The notes: generated from the sequence alone by a model not told the origin. A stretch of DNA of 64,000 nt from RYN-230 sp963782185 (GCA_963782185.1 CAWAJB010000003.1:310001-374000); one strand, 5' to 3'; shown: positions 1 to 8,695, counted from the first letter of the stretch. Made by a program: numbers and translations.

Positions 1-2397
1 GGCGAGACCACGCGCGCCCTCGCGGACGTTCGCCAGTGGCTGGCCGGCGGCTGGCGGGTGGTTCTGGTCACCGAGGGCCACGGGCCCGCCCAGCGGATGG
101 CCGAGATGCTGCGCGGTGAGGACGTCGGGGCCCGCCTCGGCGACCTGGACCAGCCGCCCGAGCCGTCGGTGCCCTACGTCAGCACCGGGCTGATCCGGCA
201 GGGGTTCACCTGGCCGTCGATCAAGCTGGCGGTGCTCACCGAGGAGGACCTGGCCGGGCAGCGGACCGCGAGCAAGGACATGCGGATGCCGACCCGCCGG
301 CGTCCCGGCATCGACCCGCTGCAGCTCCAGACGGGTGACTACGTCGTGCACGAGCAGCACGGCGTGGGCCGCTACCTGGAGATGACCAGCCGCAACATCC
401 AGGGCGCCACCCGGGAGTACCTGCTCATCGAGTACGCGCCCGGTAAGCGCGGCCAGCCGCCGGACCGGCTGTACGTGCCCACCGACCAGCTCGACCAGGT
501 CACCCGCTACGTCGGCGGGGAGTCGCCGAGCCTGCACCGGCTGGGCGGGGCGGACTGGGCCAAGACCAAGGGCCGGGCGCGCAAGGCGGTCCGGCAGATC
601 GCGGGCGAGCTGATCCGGCTGTACTCGGCCCGGATGGCCTCGCCCGGGCACGCGTTCGGCCCGGACACCCCGTGGCAGCGCGAGCTGGAGGACGCGTTCC
701 CCTACGTGGAGACCCCCGACCAGCTCGAGGCCATCGACGAGGTCAAGCGGGACATGGAACGCTCCGCCCCGATGGACCGGCTGATCTGCGGTGACGTCGG
801 ATACGGCAAGACCGAGATCGCGGTCCGGGCCGCGTTCAAGGCGGTCCAGGACGGCCAGCAGGTCGCGGTGCTGGTGCCGACCACGCTGCTCGCCCAGCAG
901 CACTACGCCACGTTCAGCGAGCGGTTCGCGCCGTTCCCGGTCACGGTGGCCAGCCTGTCCCGGTTCTCCAGCGACGCCGAGGCGGCCCGGGTCCGGGAAG
1001 ACATGCGCGAGGGCAAGGTGGACGTGGTGGTCGGTACGCACCGGCTGCTGTCCCCGGACACCCACTTCGCCCGGCTCGGGCTGGTCGTCCTCGACGAGGA
1101 ACAGCGGTTCGGGGTGGAGCACAAGGAGTACCTCAAGCGGATGCGCACCGAGGTCGACGTGCTGGCCATGTCGGCCACGCCGATCCCGCGCACGCTGGAG
1201 ATGGGCATCGCCGGCATCCGGGAGATGTCCACGATCCTCACCCCGCCCGAGGAGCGCCATCCGGTGCTCACCCTGGTCGGGCCTTACGACGAGAAGCAGA
1301 TCGGCGCGGCCGTCCGGCGGGAACTGCTCCGCGACGGCCAGGTCTTCTTCGTGCACAACCGGGTCAGCTCGATCAGCCGGGTCGCCGCCCGGCTCGGCGA
1401 GCTGGTGCCGGAGGCCCGCGTCGCCGTCGCGCACGGCCAGATGAACGAGCACACGCTCGAGCAGATCATGGGCAACTTCCTGGACCGGAAGTTCGACGTG
1501 CTGGTGTCGACGACGATCATCGAGTCCGGGCTGGACATCCCTAACGCCAACACGCTCATCGTGGACCGCGCCGACGCGTACGGGCTGCCCCAGCTGCACC
1601 AGCTGCGGGGCCGGGTCGGGCGCGGCACCGAGCGCGGGTACGCCTACTTCCTGTACCCGCCGGAAGTGCCGCTGACCGAGACCGCGCACGAGCGGCTGGC
1701 CACCATCGCCCAGCACACTGAGGCCGGCGCGGGCATGTACGTGGCCCTGAAGGACCTGGAGATCCGCGGGGCCGGCAACCTGCTCGGCGGGGAGCAGTCC
1801 GGGCACATCGCGGGGGTCGGGTTCGACCTGTACGTGCGGATGATCGGCGAGGCGGTCAGCGAGCTGAAGGGCGACGGGCCCGCCGAACGGGCCGAGGTCC
1901 GCGTCGAGCTGCCGGTCAACGCGCACATCCCGCACGACTACGTGCCCGGTGAGAGGCTGCGCCTGGAGGCGTACACCCGGATCGCGGCCGTCGATTCCGC
2001 CGACGACGTGGCCGGGGTGCGCGACGAGCTCGCCGACCGTTACGGGCCGCCGCCCGAGCCCGTGGCCAACCTGCTCGACGTGGCCCGGTTGCGGGCCCGG
2101 GCGCGGCGGGCCGGGCTGACCGACATCGTCCAGCAGGGCACGTTCATCCGGTTCTCCCCGGCCGAGCTGCCCGACTCGCGCCAGGTCCGGGTCCAGCGGC
2201 TGTACCCGAAGACCGTGCTCAAGCCGGCCACGCGTAGCATGCTCGTACCGGTGCCCAGGGCAGGATCAGGCCGGCGCCCGGGACAGCCCGCCCCGCCGGG
2301 CGCCCCCCTGCTCCGCGACACCGAACTCCTGACCTGGTGCGGGCAGCTCATCGAGGCTGTTTTCGAGCCTGACGCACCAGTGACACCTGAGGGATAG
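1..2397 (+). CDS. mfd: Transcription-repair coupling factor Mfd (5' truncated by window edge)
   Basis: ATP-dependent translocase that removes stalled RNA polymerase from lesions and recruits UvrABC. The reading frame is open from base 1, so the N-terminal UvrB-like region lies outside and about 798 residues remain. Visible in order: the CarD-like RNA polymerase-interaction domain (begins near nt 313, TGDYVVHEQHGVGRY), Walker A GDVGYGKT (nt ~790), the DEEQ box, SATPIPRTL, the helicase motif VI QLRGRVGRG (nt ~1600), and the C-terminal TRCF domain. The family is usually about 1150-1200 residues, so roughly a third is missing. It is followed after 14 nt by a SurA-like lipoprotein gene, the usual actinobacterial order. 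Identification is secure. Confidence 0.97.
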   Translation, partial: GETTRALADVRQWLAGGWRVVLVTEGHGPAQRMAEMLRGEDVGARLGDLDQPPEPSVPYVSTGLIRQGFTWPSIKLAVLTEEDLAGQRTASKDMRMPTRRRPGIDPLQLQTGDYVVHEQHGVGRYLEMTSRNIQGATREYLLIEYAPGKRGQPPDRLYVPTDQLDQVTRYVGGESPSLHRLGGADWAKTKGRARKAVRQIAGELIRLYSARMASPGHAFGPDTPWQRELEDAFPYVETPDQLEAIDEVKRDMERSAPMDRLICGDVGYGKTEIAVRAAFKAVQDGQQVAVLVPTTLLAQQHYATFSERFAPFPVTVASLSRFSSDAEAARVREDMREGKVDVVVGTHRLLSPDTHFARLGLVVLDEEQRFGVEHKEYLKRMRTEVDVLAMSATPIPRTLEMGIAGIREMSTILTPPEERHPVLTLVGPYDEKQIGAAVRRELLRDGQVFFVHNRVSSISRVAARLGELVPEARVAVAHGQMNEHTLEQIMGNFLDRKFDVLVSTTIIESGLDIPNANTLIVDRADAYGLPQLHQLRGRVGRGTERGYAYFLYPPEVPLTETAHERLATIAQHTEAGAGMYVALKDLEIRGAGNLLGGEQSGHIAGVGFDLYVRMIGEAVSELKGDGPAERAEVRVELPVNAHIPHDYVPGERLRLEAYTRIAAVDSADDVAGVRDELADRYGPPPEPVANLLDVARLRARARRAGLTDIVQQGTFIRFSPAELPDSRQVRVQRLYPKTVLKPATRSMLVPVPRAGSGRRPGQPAPPGAPLLRDTELLTWCGQLIEAVFEPDAPVTPEG

Positions 2398-2411
2398 GAA
2401 GGGACGCCGTC

Positions 2412-3101
2412 GTGCTCCGCACCCCCATCACCCTGACCGCCGCGGCGCTGGCCGCGGCGCTCGCGCTGTCCGCCTGCGGGACCGTCCGGCTGGGCGCGGC
2501 CGCGGTCACGAACACGTCCCGGATCCCCACGGCGACCGTGACGGCCGAGGTGAACAACCTGGACACCGCGTACAAGGCGGACAAGGCCAAGGTCCAGCTC
2601 CAGTTCCCGGCGTCGCAGATGCCCCAGGAGGTGCTCAGCTGGCTGCTCCGGTTCCGGGTCCGCGAGCAGATGGCGCAGCGCAACCACCTGGTCATCACCC
2701 GCACCCAGGCCCAGCAGGCCCTCGCGTCCGCGGCCGCGCAGGCCAAGCAGAGCGGGGTCACGCTCTCCGAGCTGGCCGTGGCCAACGGGGTGCCACCGGA
2801 CCAGCTGCCCGAGCTGGGCCGGTACGTGGCGATCCAGAACCAGCTGCTGGCCCGGCTGGACGGCGGGACGCTGCCGACCGGCTCCGCCGCGCTGCAGGCG
2901 CTCGGCAAGCAGTTCAACACATCCCAGTGCCGGGCGGCCAAGAGCATGGGTATCCACGTCAACCCGCAGTTCGGGCAGCTCGACTACAGCCAGGTCTCGG
3001 TGGTCCCGGTGTCGAACAAGCTCGCGGCGGCCGCGGGTACGGCATCCCCCAGTCCGAGTGCGTCCGCGACCTCGTCCCCGCAGCTGACTCCGGCTTGCTA
3101 G
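2412..3101 (+). CDS. SurA N-terminal-like lipoprotein (putative peptidyl-prolyl isomerase/chaperone family)
   Basis: 229-residue exported lipoprotein. A short hydrophobic signal peptide ends in the lipobox LSAC, with Cys22 as the predicted lipidation site. The body (residues ~40-190) is helical, Gln/Ala-rich and resembles the N-terminal chaperone segment of SurA/PrsA-type proteins; I see no clear parvulin PPIase domain, so a catalytic role is unproven. The tail is low-complexity Ser/Pro/Thr. GTG start, 14 nt after mfd and 19 nt before mazG, so probably co-transcribed. Likely role: folding or handling of extracytoplasmic proteins. The specific substrate is unknown. Confidence 0.75.
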   Translation: MLRTPITLTAAALAAALALSACGTVRLGAAAVTNTSRIPTATVTAEVNNLDTAYKADKAKVQLQFPASQMPQEVLSWLLRFRVREQMAQRNHLVITRTQAQQALASAAAQAKQSGVTLSELAVANGVPPDQLPELGRYVAIQNQLLARLDGGTLPTGSAALQALGKQFNTSQCRAAKSMGIHVNPQFGQLDYSQVSVVPVSNKLAAAAGTASPSPSASATSSPQLTPAC

Positions 3102-3120
3102 GGCGGCCGGGCGCGATCTC

Positions 3121-4218
3121 GTGAAAGACCAGGCAGCTAACGGTCATACCGCGCGGCACCCTGGCGAGCGCCCGCGCCTGGTGCTGCTGGTGACGGCGTC
3201 CACGGTCCGGGCCGGGCTGCTCAGCTGGGCGGCATGGCAGATCCTGGCCGGTGCCGCGCGGGTGCTGGCGCCGGCGGCCGACCACCCGCTGCTGCCCGCG
3301 CTGGACGAGGCCGGGATCGGCTGGGAGGTGCTGCCGGGCGCGGGGCCGGATGACCCGGCGGCCGCGGCCCGGCTGCTCACCGGCGCGGTGCAGGGTGAAC
3401 CGGGGACAGTCGTGTGGCTGTGCGATCCTGACGCTCCGGGCCGCCCACCCGGGACGACCCCCGGCCCGCTGGCGCTGGCCGACGAGCTGGGCGGCCCCGG
3501 CGGCCCGGCCGCCGCCGCGGTGGAAGTGCTCTACGGCTCCTCCGCGCTGCCCGGCGGGGAACTGCTCACGCTGGTGTCGGTGATGGACACCCTGCGCCGG
3601 AACTGCCCGTGGGACGCCAGGCAGACCCACGAATCGCTGGCGCCCTACCTGATCGAGGAGTCCTACGAGGCGCTGGACGCACTGGACAGCGGCGACCGGG
3701 CGGCGCTGCGCGAGGAGCTCGGTGACGTCCTGCTGCAGGTCATGTTCCACGCCCGGATCGCCGCCGAGCGCACCGACGGGACCGGGTTCACCGTGGATGA
3801 CGTGGCCGACGGCATCGTGACCAAGCTGGTCCGCCGGCACCCGCACGTGTTCGCCGACGTGGCGGTGTCCGGCGCGGAGGACGTGACCCGCAACTGGGAC
3901 GCGATCAAGGCGGCCGAGCGGGCCAGCGGGCGGGCCAGCGGTGACGGGCCCGTCTCCGCCCTGGACGGGGTGCCGTTCGGCCAGCCCGCGCTGGCCCTGG
4001 CCGCCCAGCTGCAGGGCCGCGCCGAACGGGCCCGCGCGCCCGGAGACCTGGCCAGGCTCGAGGCGGGGGACGACGGCAGCCGCCTGGGCGCGGAACTGTT
4101 CGCGCTCGTGGCCCGGGCCCGCGCCGCGGGCCTCGACCCGGAACTCGAACTGCGCGCCGCCGCCCGCCGGTACGGCAGCCGGGTGCGCGCCTGGGAAGCC
4201 AGCTCAGGCGGCGACTGA
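3121..4218 (+). CDS. mazG: MazG-family nucleoside triphosphate pyrophosphohydrolase
   Basis: Hydrolyses (d)NTPs to monophosphates plus pyrophosphate, a housekeeping or stress role. 365 residues, GTG start. The MazG domain occupies roughly residues 145-270. The metal-binding pattern is visible as EESYE (179-183) and EELGD (198-202), with the conserved CPWD upstream and the RRHPHVF segment downstream. About 130 residues precede the MazG domain, as in many actinobacterial MazG proteins that carry an extra N-terminal methylase-like or degenerate region. The C-terminus lacks a second full MazG copy. It lies between the SurA-like lipoprotein and eno, the standard neighbourhood. Confidence 0.9.
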   Translation: MKDQAANGHTARHPGERPRLVLLVTASTVRAGLLSWAAWQILAGAARVLAPAADHPLLPALDEAGIGWEVLPGAGPDDPAAAARLLTGAVQGEPGTVVWLCDPDAPGRPPGTTPGPLALADELGGPGGPAAAAVEVLYGSSALPGGELLTLVSVMDTLRRNCPWDARQTHESLAPYLIEESYEALDALDSGDRAALREELGDVLLQVMFHARIAAERTDGTGFTVDDVADGIVTKLVRRHPHVFADVAVSGAEDVTRNWDAIKAAERASGRASGDGPVSALDGVPFGQPALALAAQLQGRAERARAPGDLARLEAGDDGSRLGAELFALVARARAAGLDPELELRAAARRYGSRVRAWEASSGGD

Positions 4219-4241
4219 GAAGCCCTGGTCGGCGTGGCCGG

Positions 4242-4270
4242 TGCCGACCCCGCCGCGACTCCACTAGGCT
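4242..4270 (+). promoter_or_regulatory. Putative promoter for eno
   Basis: A -10-like TAGGCT (4265-4270) lies 17 bp after a weak -35-like TGCCGA (4242-4247) in the 89-bp gap between mazG and eno. TAGGCT is a common housekeeping -10 form in high-GC actinomycetes and the position suits a leader of about 30 nt. Inference from pattern only. Confidence 0.35.
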
Positions 4271-4307
4271 CGTTTACGGACAAGTCAGCCGAGCTTCAGG
4301 AGTCGTC

Positions 4308-5591
4308 GTGGCCTCGATCGAGGCGGTGCACGCCAGGCAGATTCTGGATTCCCGCGGAAACCCCACCCTCGAAGTCGAGGTCGCCCTGGACGACGGCTCC
4401 CTGGGCCGCGCCGCCGCCCCGAGCGGGGCGTCCACCGGCGCCTTCGAGGCGGTGGAGCTGCGGGACGGCGGTGACGAATACGGCGGCAAGGCGGTCACCA
4501 GGGCCGTCCAGGCCGTCATCGACGAGATCCAGCCCGAGCTGCTCGGCTTCGACGCCGATGATCAGCGCATGATCGACCAGGCCATGATCGACCTGGACCG
4601 GACCCCGGACAAGTCGCGGGTGGGAGCGAACGCGATCACTGGCGTCAGCATGGCGGTGGCCAAGGCCGCCGCCCAGTCGGCGGGCCTGCCGCTGTTCCGC
4701 TACCTGGGCGGCCCGAACGCGTACCTGCTGCCGGTCCCCATGATGAACATCCTCAACGGCGGGGCGCACGCGGACAACAGCGTCAACATCCAGGAGTTCA
4801 TGATCGCGCCGATCGGCGCGGCCACGTTCACCGAGGCCGTCCAGTGGGGGGCGGAGACCTACCACGCGCTGAAGTCGGTGCTGAAGCAGCACGGCCTGTC
4901 CACCGGAGTCGGGGACGAGGGGGGCTTCGCCCCGGACCTGGACACCAACCGGGCTGCGCTGGACCTGATCGTCGAGGCGATCGACAAGGCCGGGTTCACC
5001 CCGGGCCTCGACGTCGCACTGGCCATCGACGCCGCGGCCACCGAGTTCCACTCGGACGGCTCCTACGCGTTCGAGGGCTCAGCCAAGGACGCGGCCGAGA
5101 TGACCCGCATCTACACCGAGTGGCTGGACAACTACCCGATCGTGTCGCTCGAGGACCCGCTGTCCGAGGAGGACTGGGCCGGCTGGGCGGCGCTGACCGG
5201 CGCGCTGGGCAGCCGGGTGCAGATCGTCGGGGACGACCTGTTCGTCACCAACCCGCAGCGGCTGCTCCGGGGCATCGCCGAGCGCTCGGCGAACGCGCTG
5301 CTGGTCAAGGTGAACCAGATCGGGTCGGTCACCGAGACGCTCGACGCGGTCGCGATCGCCCAGCGCAGCGGGCTGGCCTGCATGATCTCGCACCGGTCCG
5401 GGGAGACGGACGACACGACCATCGCCGACCTCGCGGTGGCGGTGAACGCGGGCCAGATCAAGTCGGGCGCGCCGGCCCGCGGCGAGCGGGTCGCCAAGTA
5501 CAACCAGCTGATGCGCATCGAGGAACTCCTCGACGACGCGGCCAGCTACGCGGGCGCGGCCGCGTTCCCGCGCTGGACCGCGGCTGAGTGA
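4308..5591 (+). CDS. eno: Enolase (phosphopyruvate hydratase)
   Basis: Interconverts 2-phosphoglycerate and phosphoenolpyruvate in glycolysis, and is Mg-dependent. 427 residues, the usual length. N-terminal ARQILDSRGNPT, the catalytic-loop GVGDEGGFAPD (near residue 201), LLVKVNQIGS and the signature SHRSGETDD are all present. GTG start at 4308 gives the canonical MASIEAVHARQ N-terminus, preceded by CAGGAG. The stop overlaps the start region of the following septum-formation gene (TGATG), indicating coupled translation. Secure identification. Confidence 0.98.
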   Translation: MASIEAVHARQILDSRGNPTLEVEVALDDGSLGRAAAPSGASTGAFEAVELRDGGDEYGGKAVTRAVQAVIDEIQPELLGFDADDQRMIDQAMIDLDRTPDKSRVGANAITGVSMAVAKAAAQSAGLPLFRYLGGPNAYLLPVPMMNILNGGAHADNSVNIQEFMIAPIGAATFTEAVQWGAETYHALKSVLKQHGLSTGVGDEGGFAPDLDTNRAALDLIVEAIDKAGFTPGLDVALAIDAAATEFHSDGSYAFEGSAKDAAEMTRIYTEWLDNYPIVSLEDPLSEEDWAGWAALTGALGSRVQIVGDDLFVTNPQRLLRGIAERSANALLVKVNQIGSVTETLDAVAIAQRSGLACMISHRSGETDDTTIADLAVAVNAGQIKSGAPARGERVAKYNQLMRIEELLDDAASYAGAAAFPRWTAAE

Positions 5592-6016
5592 TGCCCGGCG
5601 CGCAGCCCCGGCGCCCGCCAGGTGAACAGCCGCCGCCGCAGCGGGCCCGGTTCACCAGCCGGGCGGCCGTCCTGGCCGTGGTCGTCTGCGCGATCGCGCT
5701 GAGCCTCGCCTACCCGGTGCGGGAGTACATCGCCCAGCGGCGCCAGATCGACCAGCTCCAGGCGCAGAGCGCGGCGACCACGGCTGAGCTGGCGCGGCTG
5801 CGGGCCGAGGCCCAGCGGCTCAACGATCCCGCCTACATCGAGCAGCAGGCCCAGGACCGGCTGCACATGTGCCTGCCGGGGGCCAGCTGTTACGTGATCA
5901 TCGGCGGTCGCCCGGCCGGCGGCAGCTCCGCCCTGAGCGCGGCCGCGGGCACTCCCTGGTACGAGCGGCTGTGGCACTCCGTGCGCCAGGCCGACCAGGG
6001 CAACCCGCATGCGTGA
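5591..6016 (+). CDS. FtsB/DivIC-family septum formation initiator
   Basis: Small bitopic division protein, about 141 residues from the ATG at 5591 (a GTG at 5588 is also in frame). A Pro/Arg/Gln-rich cytoplasmic tail is followed by one transmembrane helix (residues ~25-45), then a coiled coil (IDQLQAQSAATTAELARL) and the short conserved extracellular part with two cysteines (MCLPGASCY). FtsB/DivIC proteins bridge FtsL and FtsQ in the divisome. It overlaps the eno stop codon and the start of DUF501 by 8 nt, the conserved eno-divIC-DUF501-ppx operon of actinobacteria. Confidence 0.9.
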   Translation: MPGAQPRRPPGEQPPPQRARFTSRAAVLAVVVCAIALSLAYPVREYIAQRRQIDQLQAQSAATTAELARLRAEAQRLNDPAYIEQQAQDRLHMCLPGASCYVIIGGRPAGGSSALSAAAGTPWYERLWHSVRQADQGNPHA

Positions 6017-6497
6017 CGAGACGGCGGTCATCGGGCAGCAGCTCGGCCGGCCGCCCCGGGGGCTGCGGGGGGTGGCGCACCGCTGCCCGTGCGGGCAGCC
6101 TGACGTGGTAGAGACCACGCCGCGGCTGGACGACGGCACGCCGTTTCCCACCTTGTTCTACCTCACCTGCCCGCGGGCGGCCGCCGCGGTGAGCAGGCTG
6201 GAATCGGGTGGCCTGATGCGGGATATGCAGCAGCGGCTGGCCGACGACCCGGACCTGCGGGCCGCGCAGCAGGCCGCGCACCGTGACTACGTGGGCCGGC
6301 GGGCCGCCGCCGCCGCGGCGGCGGGGATGGAGCCGCTGCCGTCCGGCACGCAGAGCGCGGGCGGCATGCCGGACCGGGTGAAGTGCCTGCACGCCCTGGT
6401 CGCGCACGAGCTTGCGGTGCCGGGCGCCAACCCGCTGGGCCGGGAAGCGGCGGAGGCGGCCGGGCAGTGGTGGGCGCAGGGCCCGTGCGTCCCGTGA
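6009..6497 (+). CDS. DUF501 domain-containing protein
   Basis: 162-residue conserved actinobacterial protein of unknown biochemical function. The conserved RCPCGQPDVV near the N-terminus, the FPTLFYLTCPRA segment and the C-terminal DRVKCLHALVAHEL segment are all clear. The paired cysteines and terminal His/Cys residues could bind metal, which is my inference. Its place between the FtsB-like gene and ppx, with overlaps at both ends, is highly conserved and argues for one operon. Confidence 0.9.
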   Translation: MRDETAVIGQQLGRPPRGLRGVAHRCPCGQPDVVETTPRLDDGTPFPTLFYLTCPRAAAAVSRLESGGLMRDMQQRLADDPDLRAAQQAAHRDYVGRRAAAAAAAGMEPLPSGTQSAGGMPDRVKCLHALVAHELAVPGANPLGREAAEAAGQWWAQGPCVP

Positions 6498-7552
6498 GCC
6501 TCCCGGGGAAGCCGGCCCGGGTCGCGGCCATCGACTGCGGGACCAATTCGCTGCGGCTGCTGGTGGCGGACGTCGACCCGGGCACGGGCCGGCTCACCGA
6601 CGTGGACCGGCGGATGCAGATCGTCCGGCTGGGCCAGGGGGTGGACTCGACCGGGCGGCTGGCCCCCGAGGCGCTGCAGCGGACGCTGGGCGCGCTCCGC
6701 GGATACGCCAGGATCATCGGCAGTCTCTCCGCGGAGGCGGTACGGATGGTGGCGACCAGCGCGACCCGGGACGCCGCGAACGCCGCCGACTTCGTCCAGG
6801 GCGTCACGAGCGTGCTGGGCATCGAGCCGGAGGTGCTCACCGGGGCGGACGAGGCGTATTTGTCGTTCTCCGGGGCGACCGCCGAGTTCCGTGCATCGCC
6901 TGAGCCTCCCGGGCCGCCCTACCTGGTCGTGGACATCGGCGGTGGCTCCACGGAGTTCGTGGTCGGGGACGGCCAGGCGGCGCGGGACGGCCAGGCGGCG
7001 GTGGGCAGCGGGGCCGCGCGGGACAGCCAGGCCGCTCGGGACAGCCAGGCCGCTCGGGACAGCGGGGCCGCCGGGATCAGCGCGGTCTCGGTGGACGTCG
7101 GCTGTGTCCGGCTGACCGAGCGTCACCTGCGCTCCGACCCGCCCCGGCCGGCCGAGATCCGCGCGGCGGCGGCGGACATCGACGCCGCGCTGGACGTGGT
7201 GGCCGGGGCCATCCCCGTCACCGGGGCGCGGACCCTGGTGGGCCTGGCCGGCTCGGTGACGACGGTGGCGGCCCTGGCCCTGGGCCTCGCGGAGTACGAC
7301 TCGGCCCGGATCCACCACTCAAGCATCCCGGTGGACCAGGTCACCGCCCAGATGCGCAGGCTGCTGGGCCAGACCCGGGAGGAGCGGGGGGCGCTGGGGG
7401 TCATGCACCCAGGCCGCGCCGACGTGATCGCGGGCGGAGCCATGGTGCTGGAGCGGATCATGCGGCGGTTCGGTTTCGGGGAGGTACTGGCCAGCGAGCA
7501 CGACATCCTCGACGGGATCGCCTGGGGACTGGCCGCGGGCGTGACCCGGTGA
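6494..7552 (+). CDS. ppx: Ppx/GppA phosphatase family protein (exopolyphosphatase)
   Basis: ASKHA-fold phosphatase expected to act on polyphosphate or pppGpp. Phosphate-1 motif IDCGTNSLRLL at the N-terminus and phosphate-2 motif VDIGGGSTEFV near residue 150. I chose the GTG at 6494 because it overlaps the DUF501 stop (GTGA) and puts the phosphate-1 motif at residue ~11; an in-frame GTG at 6485 is the alternative. About 352 residues, longer than usual by a low-complexity insert of imperfect GQAARD/SQAARD repeats (nt ~6967-7075) directly after the phosphate-2 motif. The gene overlaps the next one by 4 nt. Confidence 0.9.
   Translation: MSLPGKPARVAAIDCGTNSLRLLVADVDPGTGRLTDVDRRMQIVRLGQGVDSTGRLAPEALQRTLGALRGYARIIGSLSAEAVRMVATSATRDAANAADFVQGVTSVLGIEPEVLTGADEAYLSFSGATAEFRASPEPPGPPYLVVDIGGGSTEFVVGDGQAARDGQAAVGSGAARDSQAARDSQAARDSGAAGISAVSVDVGCVRLTERHLRSDPPRPAEIRAAAADIDAALDVVAGAIPVTGARTLVGLAGSVTTVAALALGLAEYDSARIHHSSIPVDQVTAQMRRLLGQTREERGALGVMHPGRADVIAGGAMVLERIMRRFGFGEVLASEHDILDGIAWGLAAGVTR
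6967..7075 (+). repeat. Short in-frame repeats inside ppx
   Basis: Several near-identical 18-bp units encode (D/S)-x-Q-A-A-R-type hexapeptides, for example CAGGCCGCTCGGGACAGC twice in succession. The phase is a multiple of three, so the reading frame is preserved. It is a coding minisatellite, expected to vary in copy number between strains. Confidence 0.75.
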
Positions 7553-8457
7553 GCGGGCCAGCGCCGGAGGGCCCCGCCGCCCCGGGGTCCGGCTGGCCCG
7601 AGGACCCGGCGGCGCCGGACACTCCGGTAGCGCATGATCCGGCGGAGGTCCGGGCCCTCGCGGCGGGAGCGGGCACCCTGGCCGAGCTGACGGCCCGGCA
7701 ATCTGTCTGCCGGGCCTGCCCACGGCTGGTGGAATGGCGGGAGCAGGTGGCCCGGGTCAAGCGGCGGGCGCACCTCGGCGAGCCGTACTGGGGGCGGCCG
7801 ATCGCGGGCTGGGGCGATGGCCGGCCGAGCATCCTGATCGTCGGGCTGGCCCCCGCGGCGCACGGCGGGAACCGGACCGGGCGCGTCTTCACCGGGGACC
7901 GCAGTGGCGACGTGCTCTTCGCCTCGCTGCACCGGTGCGGGCTGGCCGCCCGGCCGGACAGCATCCGGGCCGGCGACGGCCAGCGGCTGCTGCACACCCG
8001 GGTGGCCGCGGCGGTCCGCTGCGCCCCGCCGGTCAACAAGCCCACCGTGACCGAGCGGGACACGTGCGCGCCGTGGCTGACCGCGGAACTCGGCTACCTG
8101 GCCGCTGACCTGCGGGTCATCGTGTGCCTCGGCGCGTTCGCCTGGCAGGCGCTGTGGCCGGTGCTGGGCGTCTCGGGTTACCAGCTGCCCCGGCCCCGGC
8201 CGCGCTTCGGGCACGGGGTGGAGGTCGCCCTGGGACCCGTCGCCCCGCCCGGGCCCGGACCCGGCCGCGGCGCGGTCGCCCGGCCCGCGCCCGGACCCGG
8301 ACCCGGACCCGGACCCCGCAGCGGAGTGGTCCTGATGGGTTGTTATCACCCGAGTCAGCAGAACACGTTCACTGGCCGGGTCACCCCTGGCATGCTGGAT
8401 GCGGTCTTCCAGCGAGCTCGCGGGTTGGCCGGCTTGGGTGCGCCTCCCGCATGCTGA
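7549..8457 (+). CDS. Uracil-DNA glycosylase, family 5 (UdgB type)
   Basis: DNA repair enzyme removing uracil and other deaminated bases. 302 residues, GTG start overlapping ppx (GTGA). The family-5 motif A region GLAPAAHGGNRTGRVFTGD is clear, as is the terminal CYHPSQQNTFTGR motif; CRACPR near residue 50 supplies two of the expected 4Fe-4S ligands. The motif lacks the polar Asp/Asn used by families 1 and 4, as expected for family 5. A Pro-Gly low-complexity insert (residues ~235-262) makes it longer than typical members. High-GC genomes suffer cytosine deamination, a plausible rationale for several UDGs. Confidence 0.88.
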   Translation: MSGPAPEGPAAPGSGWPEDPAAPDTPVAHDPAEVRALAAGAGTLAELTARQSVCRACPRLVEWREQVARVKRRAHLGEPYWGRPIAGWGDGRPSILIVGLAPAAHGGNRTGRVFTGDRSGDVLFASLHRCGLAARPDSIRAGDGQRLLHTRVAAAVRCAPPVNKPTVTERDTCAPWLTAELGYLAADLRVIVCLGAFAWQALWPVLGVSGYQLPRPRPRFGHGVEVALGPVAPPGPGPGRGAVARPAPGPGPGPGPRSGVVLMGCYHPSQQNTFTGRVTPGMLDAVFQRARGLAGLGAPPAC

Positions 8458-8609
8458 CCACGCGGTAACGCTCCGTAAGCAAACGCCGTCGAACTTAATC
8501 GAAATGGTTACGCTTTGCATTCGGCGTCCAAGTGAAAATAGATAACTCCCCCCGGGCGAAACATTCTGTATCAATTCGGCTGCCCGAGAGTCGCTCAGAC
8601 GCTCCGGGG

Positions 8610-8615
8610 TATTAT
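8610..8615 (+). promoter_or_regulatory. -10-like element directly before the tRNA-like gene
   Basis: TATTAT at 8610-8615 lies only 6 bp before the predicted mature 5' end of the tRNA-like gene at 8622. Transcription would then start at or within a base or two of the mature end, leaving little or no leader to trim. No convincing -35 is seen. The surrounding 8458-8621 region is noticeably more AT-rich than the genes on either side and I see no gene in it. Confidence 0.4.
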
Positions 8616-8621
8616 TACCCA

Positions 8622-8695
8622 GCCCCCGTAGCCCAAGGGAAGAGGCCGGCCCCCTAAAAGGGTCCCCAGTGTCGGTTCGACTCCGACCGGGGGCA
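8622..8695 (+). tRNA. tRNA-like gene with apparent UAA anticodon and short variable arm
   Basis: Cloverleaf seen by eye. The acceptor stem GCCCCCG/CGGGGGC is 7 perfect pairs (8622-8628/8688-8694) with discriminator A8695. TA are positions 8-9. The D arm is GCC/GGC, the anticodon arm GGCCC/GGGTC (8648-8652/8660-8664), the variable loop 6 nt, and the T arm GTCGG/CCGAC with loop TTCGACT. The 7-nt anticodon loop is CCTAAAA, giving anticodon TAA but C rather than the near-universal U at position 33. Bacterial tRNA-Leu has a long variable arm; this has none, so it is not an ordinary tRNA-Leu(UAA). CCA is not encoded. It could be a functional atypical tRNA, a regulatory decoy, or a pseudo-tRNA. Confidence 0.7.

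Noticed and set aside
2040..2957. Long minus-strand open frame across mfd and the lipoprotein gene
   Set aside because: High GC leaves antisense frames open by chance; no family resemblance, and the plus strand is fully explained. The same applies to all other long antisense frames in the window.
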